A DNA stretch of 64,000 bases from DTU098 sp964498525 (GTDB lineage: Bacteria > Bacillota > Desulfotomaculia > Desulfotomaculales > Pelotomaculaceae). The stretch lies in NCBI GenBank assembly GCA_964498525.1, contig CAZCGU010000005.1:131022-195021 (forward strand), in the 5' to 3' direction. A program made the translations under genes and the position numbers. The first letter of the stretch is position 1. Every line of letters starts with the position of its first letter. The notes below the pieces were generated by a model that ran no database searches, was not told the DNA's origin, and saw nothing but the letters and a program-made list of their open reading frames with translations. Below are positions 1 through 11,028 of the stretch, piece after piece.

Positions 1-1905
<1,905 letters not shown>

Positions 1906-1926
1906 CAAATACAGGGAAGGTGAGTC

Positions 1927-3034
1927 ATGTACCCGGAACTTAAGCGCAGCCTGGAGCGGCTAGCCAGACGAATCGAAGATTTGAGGGTTTCTCTTTGACA
2001 TAGCCAAAAAGGAAGAAGATATTGAACTGCTGGAAAGAAAAATGCTTGCCGGCGGCTTCTGGTCTGAACCGGAACAGGCCCAGAAAGTTGTCCAGCGGGT
2101 GGCGGGTTTGCGGGAAAGGGTTACTGTTTTTAAGGACCTGGCCCGGGACTGCGAAGACCTGGAGTTGCTGGCGGAACTGGGGGAAGAGGAGGAAGACCGG
2201 GATACCGCCGACGAGGTCAGGGACGGCCTGACTTCTATAACCCGGCGGGTGTCCGAGCTGGAGCTGGCCGTCCTGCTGGGGGGTCCCTACGACAGGGGGA
2301 ACGCCATTATCTCCCTGCATGCCGGGGCGGGAGGGACTGAAGCCCAGGATTGGGTGGAAATGCTGCTCCGGATGTACATGCGCTGGGCGGAGCGGCGCAG
2401 CTTCAGGGTTGAGGTGCTTGATATGCTCCCCGGCGATGAGGCGGGTACCAAGAGCGCCACCATCGAAATCAGCGGTCCCAACGCCTACGGCTACCTCTGC
2501 TCGGAAAAGGGAGTGCACCGGCTGGTGCGCATATCGCCCTTTGATACGGCGGGCCGGCGGCATACTTCCTTTGCTTCGGTGGACGTGCTCCCGGAAGTGG
2601 AGGGCGAGCAGGAAGTCCAGATCAGCCCCGACGATTTAAAGATAGACACCTTCCGTTCCGGGGGGGCAGGGGGGCAGCATGTGAACAAGACCGATTCCGC
2701 TGTGCGCATCACCCACCTGCCCACAGGAATTGTGGTAAGCTGCCAGAACGAACGCTCCCAGCTTTCCAACCGCCTTGCCGCCATGAAAATGCTCAGGGCC
2801 AGGCTGACGGATCTGGAACTTCGCAAAAAAGAAGAAGAGCTGGCGGCCCTGCGCAGCGACCATCAGGAAATAGCCTGGGGCAGCCAGATCCGTTCCTATG
2901 TCTTTCATCCCTACAGCCTGGTTAAAGACCACCGTACCGGGGAGGAGAGAGGGAATATCAACGCAGTCATGGACGGCGAAATTGATTCCTTCATTGCCGC
3001 CTATTTAAAAAACAAGGCCCGTACCGGCTGTTAA
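1927..3034 (+). CDS. prfB: Peptide chain release factor 2 (programmed +1 frameshift)
   Basis: RF2 recognises UGA and UAA and triggers peptide release. Translation starts at ATG 1927 behind a GGGAAGGTGA ribosome binding site, reads 23 codons, meets in-frame TGA at 1996-1998, and must shift +1 to continue from GAC 1997 to the TAA at 3032-3034, giving about 368 residues. The body carries the stop-codon motif SPF (RISPFDTAGRR) and the catalytic GGQ (SGGAGGQHVNKTDS). A start at ATG 2042 would lose the N-terminal helix. It probably shares a transcript with secA. Confidence 0.96.
1984..1999 (+). promoter_or_regulatory. prfB autoregulatory +1 frameshift site
   Basis: The codons read AGG GTT TCT CTT TGA C. 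CTT TGA C is the canonical slippery/stop context of RF2 genes, and TTGAGGG just upstream acts as the internal Shine-Dalgarno-like stimulator. When RF2 is scarce, the ribosome pauses at TGA and slips forward one base. The stop lies at codon 24. Confidence 0.93.
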
Positions 3035-3225
3035 CCGGTCCCTGAGGCAGCCGGGGGGCTTCATATTACCAGGACAGTTACCAGGACAGCGGGTTGACAA
3101 ACTGGACATCCACCCCGGGGGTACCCGCGCCGGGTTTGTTTGCCCGGGGCAGGGGTGGGGGCTGTGATTTTGCTGTAAATTATTTGATCCGGGCAGAGCC
3201 TTAAAAGCGCAAAGGCAGGTAATAG

Positions 3226-3267
3226 CCGGGGGGCGGTTTTTGGAAAAGACCGCCCCCCGGTACTTTT
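3226..3267 (+). terminator. Rho-independent terminator downstream of prfB
   Basis: A perfect 12-bp stem (3226-3237 with 3249-3260, CCGGGGGGCGGT and its complement), extendable by A-T pairs, is followed by TACTTTTT. It lies 190 bp after prfB and ends the secA-prfB unit. I see no gene in the rest of 3035-3491. Confidence 0.75.
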
Positions 3268-3491
3268 TCCCCCGGAACCCCAATCCCCCGGGGTTTTAAA
3301 ACCATACATATTTGTCGCGATGTTAGAAGTTTGGCAGGATTTTTGAGCGCAAAACAGAATATGTATGTGGTTATTGTCGAATTGAGAGATGTTCCCAGTC
3401 ACCGCCTGTGGGCAGGACCGTCTAAAATCCGCCGTTATTCCACATGCTATACGGGATAGGGTAAGAACCAAGCAAACACGGGACGTGTCCT

Positions 3492-4331
3492 TTGGTGAAA
3501 GGTTTATACGAAATTCTGGGGGTAAGCCTGGGTGTCCTGCTGACCGCCCTGGGACTGGATCTGTTTCTTATTCCCAATAAAATTGCCGCCGGCGGGGTCA
3601 GCGGGATTGCCACCATCCTGCATTATATTATTCACGTGCCGGTGGGAGCAACCATGCTGGCCCTGAACGTGCCTCTTTTCGTTCTGGGAATTCTGAGAAT
3701 GGGCCTGCCCTTCGGGTTCCGCTCCCTTTACGGGACAATCAGTCTGTCCCTGGCCGTAGATTTGCTGGCCCCCGTCCTGCCGGTTCCCACCCAGGATGTC
3801 CTGCTTGCCAGCCTGTACGGGGGAGTTCTGGTGGGCCTGGGCCTGGGGCTGGTTTTCCGGTACAAGGGCACCACCGGCGGCACGGACCTGGCGGCTGTCG
3901 TCTTACGGACCTATACCGGGGCTAATATCGGCACGCTGCTGTTCCTGGTGGACGGGATGGTGGTGCTGGCTGCCTGGGTCACCTTTGATTCCGCCGAGCT
4001 GGCTATGTACGCGCTGCTGACAATTTTCATCGTTTCCTGGCTGATTGATGTGGTCCAGGAGGGCCTGAGCTACGCCAAGGCCTTTCTCATCATATCCCGG
4101 CGTTCCCCGGATATTGCGAAGGCTATTGTAGAGGGGTTGGACCGGGGCGCTACGGCCTGGCCCGCCCGGGGTGTCTATACGGGAACGGAGCGGGAGGTTG
4201 TCCTTACCGTAGTCAACCGTTCCGAAGTGAGCCGTTTGAAGGAAATTGTCTACGGGGCCGATCCCGGCGCCTTTGTAATTCTGGCGGATGTTCACGAGGT
4301 CCTGGGTGAAGGATTTAAAAGATATAAATGA
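3492..4331 (+). CDS. YitT family membrane protein (DUF161/DUF2179)
   Basis: Predicted integral membrane protein of 279 residues, the usual length for the YitT family, whose function is not well defined. About five hydrophobic segments fill residues 1-185 (for example LGVSLGVLLTALGLDLFLIP at the N-terminus), with the family-type stretch FRYKGTTGGTDLAAV. A soluble C-terminal domain of about 85 residues corresponds to DUF2179 (VYTGTEREVVLTVVNRSEV). The start is TTG 3492 or GTG 3495; the ribosome binding site is weak. The transketolase N-half follows 13 bp downstream. Confidence 0.85.
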   Translation: MVKGLYEILGVSLGVLLTALGLDLFLIPNKIAAGGVSGIATILHYIIHVPVGATMLALNVPLFVLGILRMGLPFGFRSLYGTISLSLAVDLLAPVLPVPTQDVLLASLYGGVLVGLGLGLVFRYKGTTGGTDLAAVVLRTYTGANIGTLLFLVDGMVVLAAWVTFDSAELAMYALLTIFIVSWLIDVVQEGLSYAKAFLIISRRSPDIAKAIVEGLDRGATAWPARGVYTGTEREVVLTVVNRSEVSRLKEIVYGADPGAFVILADVHEVLGEGFKRYK

Positions 4332-4344
4332 CAGGAGAGTGGGG

Positions 4345-5208
4345 ATGGCAAAAATAAAGGAACTAGAAGACAAGGCAAGAATTTTGCGCCGGCATATCAT
4401 TCAAATGATCTCAGCGGCCGGTTCCGGTCACCCGGGCGGCTCCCTTTCGGCTGCCGACATTGTTGCCGCCCTGTATTTTCAAGAATTGCGCCTGGACCCT
4501 GCCCGGCCGGACTGGCCGGACCGGGATCGCTTTGTCCTGTCCAAGGGGCACGCCGCCCCGGTGCTTTACGCGGCCCTGGCGGAGCGGGGTTTTTTCCCGG
4601 TGGAGGAGCTGAAGGGGCTGCGCCGGTTGGGCAGCAGACTGCAGGGTCACCCGGACATGAGCAAAGTCCCCGGGGTGGAGATGTCCACGGGTTCCCTGGG
4701 CCAGGGGCTTTCCGCCGCCAACGGTATGGCCCTGGCAGCCAGACTGGACGGCAGGGAATACCGGGTTTATGTCCTCCTGGGGGACGGGGAAATTCAGGAA
4801 GGGCAGGTTTGGGAGGCGGCTATGGCCGCCGCTCACTACAAGCTGGATAACGTGACCGCCTTGCTGGATCACAACGGCTATCAAATTGACGGTCCGGTAC
4901 GGGAGATTATGTCTCCGGAGCCCGTGGCTGACAAGTGGCGCGCCTTTGGCTGGCACGTAATTGAAATTGACGGGCACAGCATGGACCAAATCCTTGGCGC
5001 TCTGGCGGAAGCCAGGGCTACCCGGGGACGTCCCACCATGGTTGTGGCTGAAACAGTGAAGGGCCGGGGCGTTTCCTTTATGGAGGGCCAGGTGGACTGG
5101 CACGGTGTTGCGCCCAAACCTGCTGAAAGGGACAGGGCGCTGGCCGAACTGGGAAGCGGGGAGACCCCGCCCCGCCCCGTACTTGAAAAGGAGGGAAGCC
5201 GGTCATGA
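4345..5208 (+). CDS. Transketolase, N-terminal subunit
   Basis: First half of a split transketolase of the non-oxidative pentose phosphate pathway; binds thiamine diphosphate. The 287-residue product has the N-terminal signature GHPGGSLSAADIVAAL, the catalytic-loop SKGHAAPVLYAAL, and the diphosphate/Mg motif GDGEIQEGQVWEAA followed by a conserved Asn (LLDHNGYQIDG). ATG 4345 is chosen because AGGAGAGTGGGG lies directly upstream; an earlier in-frame ATG at 4288 would overlap yitT and lacks a site. It overlaps the C-terminal subunit by 4 bp, so the two are translationally coupled. Confidence 0.95.
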   Translation: MAKIKELEDKARILRRHIIQMISAAGSGHPGGSLSAADIVAALYFQELRLDPARPDWPDRDRFVLSKGHAAPVLYAALAERGFFPVEELKGLRRLGSRLQGHPDMSKVPGVEMSTGSLGQGLSAANGMALAARLDGREYRVYVLLGDGEIQEGQVWEAAMAAAHYKLDNVTALLDHNGYQIDGPVREIMSPEPVADKWRAFGWHVIEIDGHSMDQILGALAEARATRGRPTMVVAETVKGRGVSFMEGQVDWHGVAPKPAERDRALAELGSGETPPRPVLEKEGSRS

Positions 5209-6143
5209 GCCAAAAAATAGCAACCCGGACGGCCTACGGAGCAGCCCTGGTCCAGTTGGGCCGGGAAAACCCCAACGTGGTGGTCCTCGACGCGGATCTG
5301 GCCAAATCAACTAAAACAGCCGACTTTGGGAAAGTCTTCCCCGAGCGTTTTTTTGACCTGGGTATTGCCGAGCAAAATATGATTGGCACGGCCGCCGGCC
5401 TTGCCGCCGCCGGCAAGCTCCCCTTCTGCAGCACCTTCGCTGTTTTTGCCTCGGGCCGGGCCTTCGAACAGGTGCGCAACAGCGTGGCCTACTCCGGCCT
5501 GAATGTTAAAATCGGGGCCAGCCACGCGGGGATTACCGTTGGCGCGGACGGCGGCTCCCACCAGGCTGTTCTGGATCTGGCCCTGATGCGGGCGCTGCCC
5601 GGGATGACCGTCTTTGTACCCGCCGATGCTGTTGAGACAGCCGGAGCGGTCAGGGCGGCGGCGGCGCTGCGGGGCCCAGTTTACATCCGCCTGGGCCGCA
5701 CCGACGTACCGGTTTTGCACGGCCCCGGTTTTCAGTTTGAGCCCGGCCGGGCTGTGGTTCTGCGGGAAGGCGGGGACGCGGCCATTCTGGCAACGGGCCT
5801 TATGGTTTCAGCCGCCCTGGAGGCAGCGGAACTTCTGGCCGGGGAGGGCACAGAGGTGGAGGTCCTGGACATCCATACCATAAAGCCCCTGGACGTGGAG
5901 GCTGTTGTGGCCGCCGCTAAAAAAACGGGCGCCCTGATCACCGCCGAGGAACACAGCATTATCGGCGGTCTGGGCAGCGCCGTGGCGGAGACCCTGGCGG
6001 AAAACCACCCTGTAATAATGAAGCGTATCGGTATTCCCGACAAATTCGGTGAATCCGGTTCCCCGGAGGAGCTCCTGGAGCATTTCAGGCTTACCCCGGC
6101 CTGGATTGCCGCGGCGGTAAAGGAAACCATAGCCCGGAAATAA
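5205..6143 (+). CDS. Transketolase, C-terminal subunit
   Basis: Second half of the split transketolase (312 residues), containing the pyrimidine-binding domain (DADLAKSTKTADFGKVFPER, then the catalytic Glu region FFDLGIAEQNMIGTAAGLA) and the C-terminal domain (EVLDIHTIKPLD). ATG 5205 overlaps the stop of the N-terminal gene as ATGA. Together the pair forms one active site. DXP synthase is also related, but the split organisation and lengths match transketolase better. No obvious terminator follows immediately. Confidence 0.95.
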   Translation: MSQKIATRTAYGAALVQLGRENPNVVVLDADLAKSTKTADFGKVFPERFFDLGIAEQNMIGTAAGLAAAGKLPFCSTFAVFASGRAFEQVRNSVAYSGLNVKIGASHAGITVGADGGSHQAVLDLALMRALPGMTVFVPADAVETAGAVRAAAALRGPVYIRLGRTDVPVLHGPGFQFEPGRAVVLREGGDAAILATGLMVSAALEAAELLAGEGTEVEVLDIHTIKPLDVEAVVAAAKKTGALITAEEHSIIGGLGSAVAETLAENHPVIMKRIGIPDKFGESGSPEELLEHFRLTPAWIAAAVKETIARK

Positions 6144-6816
6144 CCTGGGTGGCTGTTACCTTCGCCGTTCTTTTTAGGGCGGGTCATTTTTGAAAACAAG
6201 GCCCGGCCTAAAAAGTTCCCCCTCAGATCAGCCCGGGGACTTCAGAACGTTTATTGTCCCCGGTAAAGATGCACTGGAATACGCCCCGGGGCAAGTCCAT
6301 TTGCATACCCGTCAATGTCGGCGCCCTGCCGGTTGTGAAGCGGCGCCCTGGTGGTACATCGTATTCCTGCTTTTACCGGTACTGGTACCCTTCTTCCCAG
6401 CCTTTTACATTTGTGTATGCGCAACGGTCAATTATACCTTTGCTGCTTGAGGGTGATCTTTCAGCGAGATAACCCGGTTTCCGGGAACGTCCCCGCCAAG
6501 GCCCCTTTATTTGCCAAAGACAACCCCATTGACTCTTAAAATCCCGGTAACCGACGGGCTTTTTTCTTTTTCCCCTTTTGAGAGAAGGAATCGGCGCCGC
6601 CGCTGTCGAATAGTATTGCGGCGTGAATGGTTGTCGGGAAAACACAAAACAGCTGACTTTAAACCGGGACAACCAAAATAGATTTGAAAAGTTTACCCTT
6701 CTTAATACAGCGTTAAAATATGTATTTTTGTAGATTTCCCCCGGGAAATACGTGTAGCGGCCCGCCGCCTCCCGGCATTCGCGGGCCGGCGCCGACGGAA
6801 ATGTGAGGTGCGGCGA
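6144..6816. other. Long intergenic region before ftsE, no gene recognised
   Basis: About 670 bp. Short open frames here have no convincing start, codon pattern or family resemblance. A weak CCCG/CGGG hairpin followed by a T-rich tract (about 6543-6575) could end the transketolase transcript. The last 100 bp before ftsE are A+T-rich and may hold its promoter, but no well-spaced -35/-10 pair is clear. Confidence 0.5.
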
Positions 6817-7503
6817 TTGATTCAGCTATCCAAAGTGTCAAAAATCTACCCCAATGATGTGCGTGCTTTAAACGGTGTTTCCCTGCGCATCCGGAAAGGG
6901 GAGTTTCTCTTTCTAGTGGGTCCCAGCGGGGCCGGCAAGTCAACATTAATGAAGCTCTTGTACAGGGAAGAATTCCCCACCAAGGGCCAGATAATTTTTG
7001 ACGGGAAAAGTCTGGTGAGAATGCGGCCCCGGGAGATCCCTTACCTGCGGCGTTCAATAGGCATGATTTTTCAGGATTTTCGTCTTCTGCCGCAAAAAAC
7101 CGTCTTTGAAAACGTAGCCTTTGCTTTGGAAGTTATCGGAGCATCTAAGAGGGAAATTAACAGGGCCGTGCCCGCAGTGCTTGCCATGGTGGGCCTGGGG
7201 GAGAAGGCCGGCGTTTTTCCCGACCACCTCTCCGGCGGGGAGCAGCAGAGGGTAAGTGTGGCCAGGGCTATCGTAAACAACCCCGTTTTAATTATTGCAG
7301 ATGAGCCCACCGGTAACCTGGATCCTGAAACTTCCTGGGAGTTGATGAAACTGCTTGCGGATATCAACCTGCACGGAACCACCATAATTATGGCGACCCA
7401 CGCCTGGGATATTGTAGATTACATGAAAAGGCGTGTTGTTGAACTGGTTGACGGCAGGATTGTAAGGGATGAGGAAAAAGGGGCTTACCGCCATGAGGCT
7501 TAG
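6817..7503 (+). CDS. ftsE: Cell division ATP-binding protein FtsE
   Basis: ATPase of the FtsEX ABC-type complex, which controls peptidoglycan hydrolases at division or elongation sites and, in spore formers, sporulation division. The 228-residue product has Walker A GPSGAGKST, Q-loop IFQDFRLLP, signature LSGGEQQR, Walker B VLIIADEPTGNLD and the switch His in MATHAWD. TTG 6817 is preferred over GTG 6808 because GAGGTG sits six bases before it and the product then begins MIQLSKVSKIY like other FtsE proteins. It overlaps ftsX by 11 bp. Confidence 0.95.
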   Translation: MIQLSKVSKIYPNDVRALNGVSLRIRKGEFLFLVGPSGAGKSTLMKLLYREEFPTKGQIIFDGKSLVRMRPREIPYLRRSIGMIFQDFRLLPQKTVFENVAFALEVIGASKREINRAVPAVLAMVGLGEKAGVFPDHLSGGEQQRVSVARAIVNNPVLIIADEPTGNLDPETSWELMKLLADINLHGTTIIMATHAWDIVDYMKRRVVELVDGRIVRDEEKGAYRHEA

Positions 7504-8380
7504 CACTCTTACCTACTATTTCCGCGAGGCCTTTCAATCCATCCTGCGCAACAGCTGGCTGTCAGTGGCCTCCATCGGGGTTGTGGCCGTATCCCTGTTG
7601 ATTCTGGGCAGTTCCCTGCTGCTGGTCTTAAATGCCAACAACATTGCCGACAACCTGGAGTCCAGCGTGGAAATCAGCATATTTTTAAAGGATGAAACCA
7701 AACCTGAAGAACTAAAGGAACTGGAAGACGCCCTCGGTGCTTTACCGGAGGTGGCGGAGTTAAGATACGTAAATAAGCAGCAAGCTCTAGAGGAAATGCA
7801 GGAGAATTTCGGCGAACAAAGGGATATTCTGGCCGGGCTGGAAGAAAAAAACCCCCTTCCCGACACCTTCCGGGTCAAAACCCAAACAGTGGATCAGGTG
7901 GTGCCCCTGGCCCGGGAGGTGGCGGCTTATCCCCAGGTCGATCAGGTGCGTTACGGTCAGGGTATTGTGGAAAAACTTCTGGATCTGAGCCGCTGGGTGC
8001 GTACCGCCGGGCTGGTAACCATGGTCCTTCTGGCCATAGCAGCGGTTTTCCTGATTGCAACTACAATCCGTCTGTCTGTTTTTGCCCGGCGCAAAGAGAT
8101 CGGGATCATGAAATTCCTGGGGGCAACCAATTGGTTTGTGCGCGTACCCTTCCTGCTGGAAGGGATGTTCCTGGGGCTGACCGGGGCATTGCTGGCGGTG
8201 GGAGCCGTTTATTACGGATACATTTCTTTAATAAACAGCATCCAGGTTTCGCTGCCTTTCATGCAGCTGGTAACCGACCGCAGTTTGCTGGCGCCCATGC
8301 TGGAGGGTCTTCTGGCATTGGGCCTGGCTTTCGGGGCCATCGGGAGTTCAATTAGTTTGCGCAAGTTTTTGAACGCTTAA
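7493..8380 (+). CDS. ftsX: Cell division protein FtsX
   Basis: Membrane partner of FtsE (295 residues). There is an N-terminal transmembrane helix (VASIGVVAVSLLILGSSLLL), a roughly 100-residue extracytoplasmic loop that would contact a hydrolase, and three C-terminal helices with the FtsX-family motif RRKEIGIMKFLGATNWFVR. The start is ATG 7493 inside the ftsE 3' end, with AAAGGGG upstream; the in-frame ATG at 7469 has no such site. The next gene encodes an M23-type protein with a coiled coil, the expected target of FtsEX. Confidence 0.94.
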   Translation: MRLSTLTYYFREAFQSILRNSWLSVASIGVVAVSLLILGSSLLLVLNANNIADNLESSVEISIFLKDETKPEELKELEDALGALPEVAELRYVNKQQALEEMQENFGEQRDILAGLEEKNPLPDTFRVKTQTVDQVVPLAREVAAYPQVDQVRYGQGIVEKLLDLSRWVRTAGLVTMVLLAIAAVFLIATTIRLSVFARRKEIGIMKFLGATNWFVRVPFLLEGMFLGLTGALLAVGAVYYGYISLINSIQVSLPFMQLVTDRSLLAPMLEGLLALGLAFGAIGSSISLRKFLNA

Positions 8381-8414
8381 TAACTGGCTACTAAATACCC
8401 GGGGGGGATCGGTT

Positions 8415-9545
8415 TTGTTTTCAAGTTTTGGGAAAAAGAGGGCGTTGATTCTGGGATTGGTTCTGACCTTCCTGCTGGGAACGGGCCTGGCCTTTGGTGA
8501 CGAACTGGACAGCCAGTTAAGGCAAACCAGGGAGTTGCTTACAGAGAAAAAAAGCCAGACGGAAAAGGCCAGGGGGGTTGTCAGCGATTACACCTACCAG
8601 GTGTCCTCCTTAAACCGGACAATTAACGACGGCACGCTTAAAATCAAGGAACTTGAAGGGAGCCTGGCCCGTGCCCGGGAGAACCTGCGTCTTACAACGG
8701 CGGACCTGAAAAAAACCGAAGAAAATCTAAGCAAGAGTACCGGGGATTTAAACAAGAGAGTGCGCCATATTTACGAGGCGGGCAACGTCAGTTATCTGGA
8801 GGTCCTTCTGGAAGCAAAGGATTTCAGCGATTTCGTAAATCGCTACGAATTGCTGAAGCGGGTTGTTGAACAGGATGTCGCCACGGTAAACGAAGTCAAA
8901 GCGGCCCGCCAAAAATTAGATGAGCAGAAACAAGCCCTGGAATCCCAGCAGTACAGGCTTACGGCCATGATCGAAGAGCAGGATAAAGCCCAAAAGGAGC
9001 TGGCAGCCAGGCAAAACGAAAAAAATGCCCTGCTGCGTGAGGCCAAGGAAAACATGTGGGATCTCGAGGCCGAAGCAGCCCGGCTGGAGGCTCAGGAGCA
9101 GGAAATTTTAAGGGAAATTGCCCGACAGCGCTCTAAAAGCGACCGTCCCCAGTCCGAAGGGGGCTTTGCCTGGCCGGTGCCGGGTCACACGGGGATATCT
9201 TCCTACTTCGGTCCCCGTCCGCACCCCATTTTGGGGACCACCAGGATGCATAACGGCATAGACATACCGGCCGGCACAGGCACCCCGGTGGTGGCTGCCC
9301 AGGACGGTGTGGTCATTGACGTGGGCACCATGAGCGGCTACGGCAAAGTTGTTATGATTGACCACGGCGGCGGTCTCACCACCCTCTATTCCCACCTTTC
9401 CGCCCAGCTGGTTTCAGTGGGCGCTGAAGTCCGGAAAGGTGATACCATTGCCAAAGTGGGAAGTACGGGGTTATCCACCGGTCCCCACCTGGACTTTTCG
9501 GTCAGGGTAAACGGCAATCCGGTTAATCCGCTTAATTATTATTAA
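8415..9545 (+). CDS. Secreted coiled-coil M23/LytM-domain protein (EnvC/CwlO-like position)
   Basis: Exported protein of 376 residues. It has an N-terminal signal peptide (ALILGLVLTFLLGTGLAFG), a long coiled coil over roughly residues 30-240, and a C-terminal LytM domain (GISSYFGPRPHPILG, HNGIDIPAGTGTPVVAA, LYSHLS, GPHLDF). The HxxxD zinc pair and the first His of the last motif are present, but the usual HxH reads HLD, so a zinc ligand is replaced by Asp. It may be a hydrolase with a variant site or an EnvC-like activator. The TTG start at 8415 lies just after ftsX, suggesting work with FtsEX. Confidence 0.88.
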   Translation: MFSSFGKKRALILGLVLTFLLGTGLAFGDELDSQLRQTRELLTEKKSQTEKARGVVSDYTYQVSSLNRTINDGTLKIKELEGSLARARENLRLTTADLKKTEENLSKSTGDLNKRVRHIYEAGNVSYLEVLLEAKDFSDFVNRYELLKRVVEQDVATVNEVKAARQKLDEQKQALESQQYRLTAMIEEQDKAQKELAARQNEKNALLREAKENMWDLEAEAARLEAQEQEILREIARQRSKSDRPQSEGGFAWPVPGHTGISSYFGPRPHPILGTTRMHNGIDIPAGTGTPVVAAQDGVVIDVGTMSGYGKVVMIDHGGGLTTLYSHLSAQLVSVGAEVRKGDTIAKVGSTGLSTGPHLDFSVRVNGNPVNPLNYY

Positions 9546-9643
9546 GAAAGTTGCAGGGATATTTCAAGACCCTTGCCAATTATTTTGAACTTGCCGTTCA
9601 CCGGAGTTTATCTGCCGGAAGTTTTTACCCCGTCAGCAGTTTG

Positions 9644-9668
9644 GAGCGAGATGTCTCGCTCTTTTTTA
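9644..9668 (+). terminator. Rho-independent terminator of the ftsEX-M23 unit
   Basis: GAGCGAGA (9644-9651) and TCTCGCTC (9654-9661) form an 8-bp stem with a tight loop, followed directly by TTTTTTA. It lies about 100 bp after the M23 gene. Confidence 0.85.
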
Positions 9669-9773
9669 TCGGTAGTCTCAATTAAAAATAAGGCAAGGCC
9701 GGGTATTGGACATCTTTACCAGATTATAGTAGTATAATAACGTATGTAAAAAATGAACGGCAGGTGTACTCAT

Positions 9774-10925
9774 TTGGCATCCTTAAATTCAAGGGCCGGA
9801 TCCCGGGGCCCAAATTGGTTCACGCTTCTGGCGGTTATTGCCATTGTCCTGGTTGTCACAGCAGGAGGGGTCCTGGCCAGTAATTATAAGCATTTCGGCA
9901 ACTTGATCAAGGTTATTTCCCTGGTGCGGACGCAGTACCTCCACCCGGTTGAGCCCACCCAGCTGGTGGACGGGGCCATTAAGGGCATTGTCGGGTCTCT
10001 GAATGACCCCTATTCCGTTTATCTAGAACCGAAGACATTTTCCCAGCTGCAGGAACAAATCAAAGGTTCCTTCGGGGGTCTGGGCATCCTGGTGGGCTTA
10101 AAGGAAGATAACCTGACGGTGGTTCGTGTCTACAAGGGAACCCCCGCAGCCGGGGAGGGGATTGAGGCCGGGGACGTTATCACCGAGATTGACGGGCGGG
10201 ATGCCCGGGGTATCGATCTGGAAACAGCTATCAACCTTATGCGCGGGGAGGTGGGTTCAAAAATTGTGCTGACCATTGACAGACAGGACGTAACCAGGCA
10301 GTTTACCCTGATCAGGAAAGAAATCAGCGTTCCCACGGTGGAGGGTCAGCTGATACCCGATACCGGCATCGGTTACATAGTCATCAGCCAGTTTACCGAG
10401 CGGACCGGGGAAGAAATGAACGAAACCCTGGCCAGGCTGCAAGGGGAGCAGCTGAAAGGGTTGATTTTGGACTTGCGGGACAACCCGGGCGGTGAGCTGA
10501 CCGCTGTGGTAAATGTGGCGAAAAACTTTGTTCCCAAAGGGCCTATTGTGTTTATTGACTACCGTTTCGGCCGGGATCAGGAGTTTTCCTCGGAGGGACA
10601 GACCCTGCAACTGCCCCTGGTGGTCCTGATTAACGGCGGCAGCGCCAGCGCCGCCGAAATTCTGGCCGGCGCCGTCAAGGACACAGGGGCGGGCACCCTG
10701 GTGGGCGACAAAACATTCGGCAAGGGGATAGTCCAGACGGTTTATCCCCTGGATAACGGGGCCGGCCTCAAATTGACAACCGCCCGCTACTTAACGCCCA
10801 ACCGTAATGATATACACGAAATTGGGATCGAGCCGGACATTCAGGTTCAGCCTGCGGCTGACCGTTCCCGGGACAGCCAGCTGGACCGGGCCCTGGAGTT
10901 GATGAAACAAAGGATAGCGGGCTAA
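9774..10925 (+). CDS. Carboxyl-terminal processing protease (S41)
   Basis: Membrane-anchored serine protease of the CtpA/CtpB type, 383 residues. Order: one transmembrane helix (LLAVIAIVLVVTAGGVLAS), a PDZ domain (GGLGILVGLKEDNLTVVRVY to about residue 185), then the S41 domain with the nucleophile Ser in NGGSASAAEI and the catalytic Lys in GDKTFGKGIVQTV. TTG 9774 is preferred, with CAGGTG seven bases upstream; the in-frame ATG 9753 has no site and would sit about 15 bp after a TATAAT at 9733-9738. CtpB-type proteases take part in sporulation signalling; which role applies here is not shown. Confidence 0.93.
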   Translation: MASLNSRAGSRGPNWFTLLAVIAIVLVVTAGGVLASNYKHFGNLIKVISLVRTQYLHPVEPTQLVDGAIKGIVGSLNDPYSVYLEPKTFSQLQEQIKGSFGGLGILVGLKEDNLTVVRVYKGTPAAGEGIEAGDVITEIDGRDARGIDLETAINLMRGEVGSKIVLTIDRQDVTRQFTLIRKEISVPTVEGQLIPDTGIGYIVISQFTERTGEEMNETLARLQGEQLKGLILDLRDNPGGELTAVVNVAKNFVPKGPIVFIDYRFGRDQEFSSEGQTLQLPLVVLINGGSASAAEILAGAVKDTGAGTLVGDKTFGKGIVQTVYPLDNGAGLKLTTARYLTPNRNDIHEIGIEPDIQVQPAADRSRDSQLDRALELMKQRIAG

Positions 10926-11028
10926 ATCCGCCGTCAGGCCGCGGGGTTTTGTTCCGCGACTTTTCCTCAGTCCGGAAAGGCAGGGCCTGTACCGGGGACC
11001 AGTCCGGCTGGAGTAAGGGAGGGTAGGC

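Noticed and set aside
6190..6450. 86-codon frame between the transketolase and ftsE genes
   Set aside because: Cys/Pro-rich random composition, no ribosome binding site and no relatives recognised.
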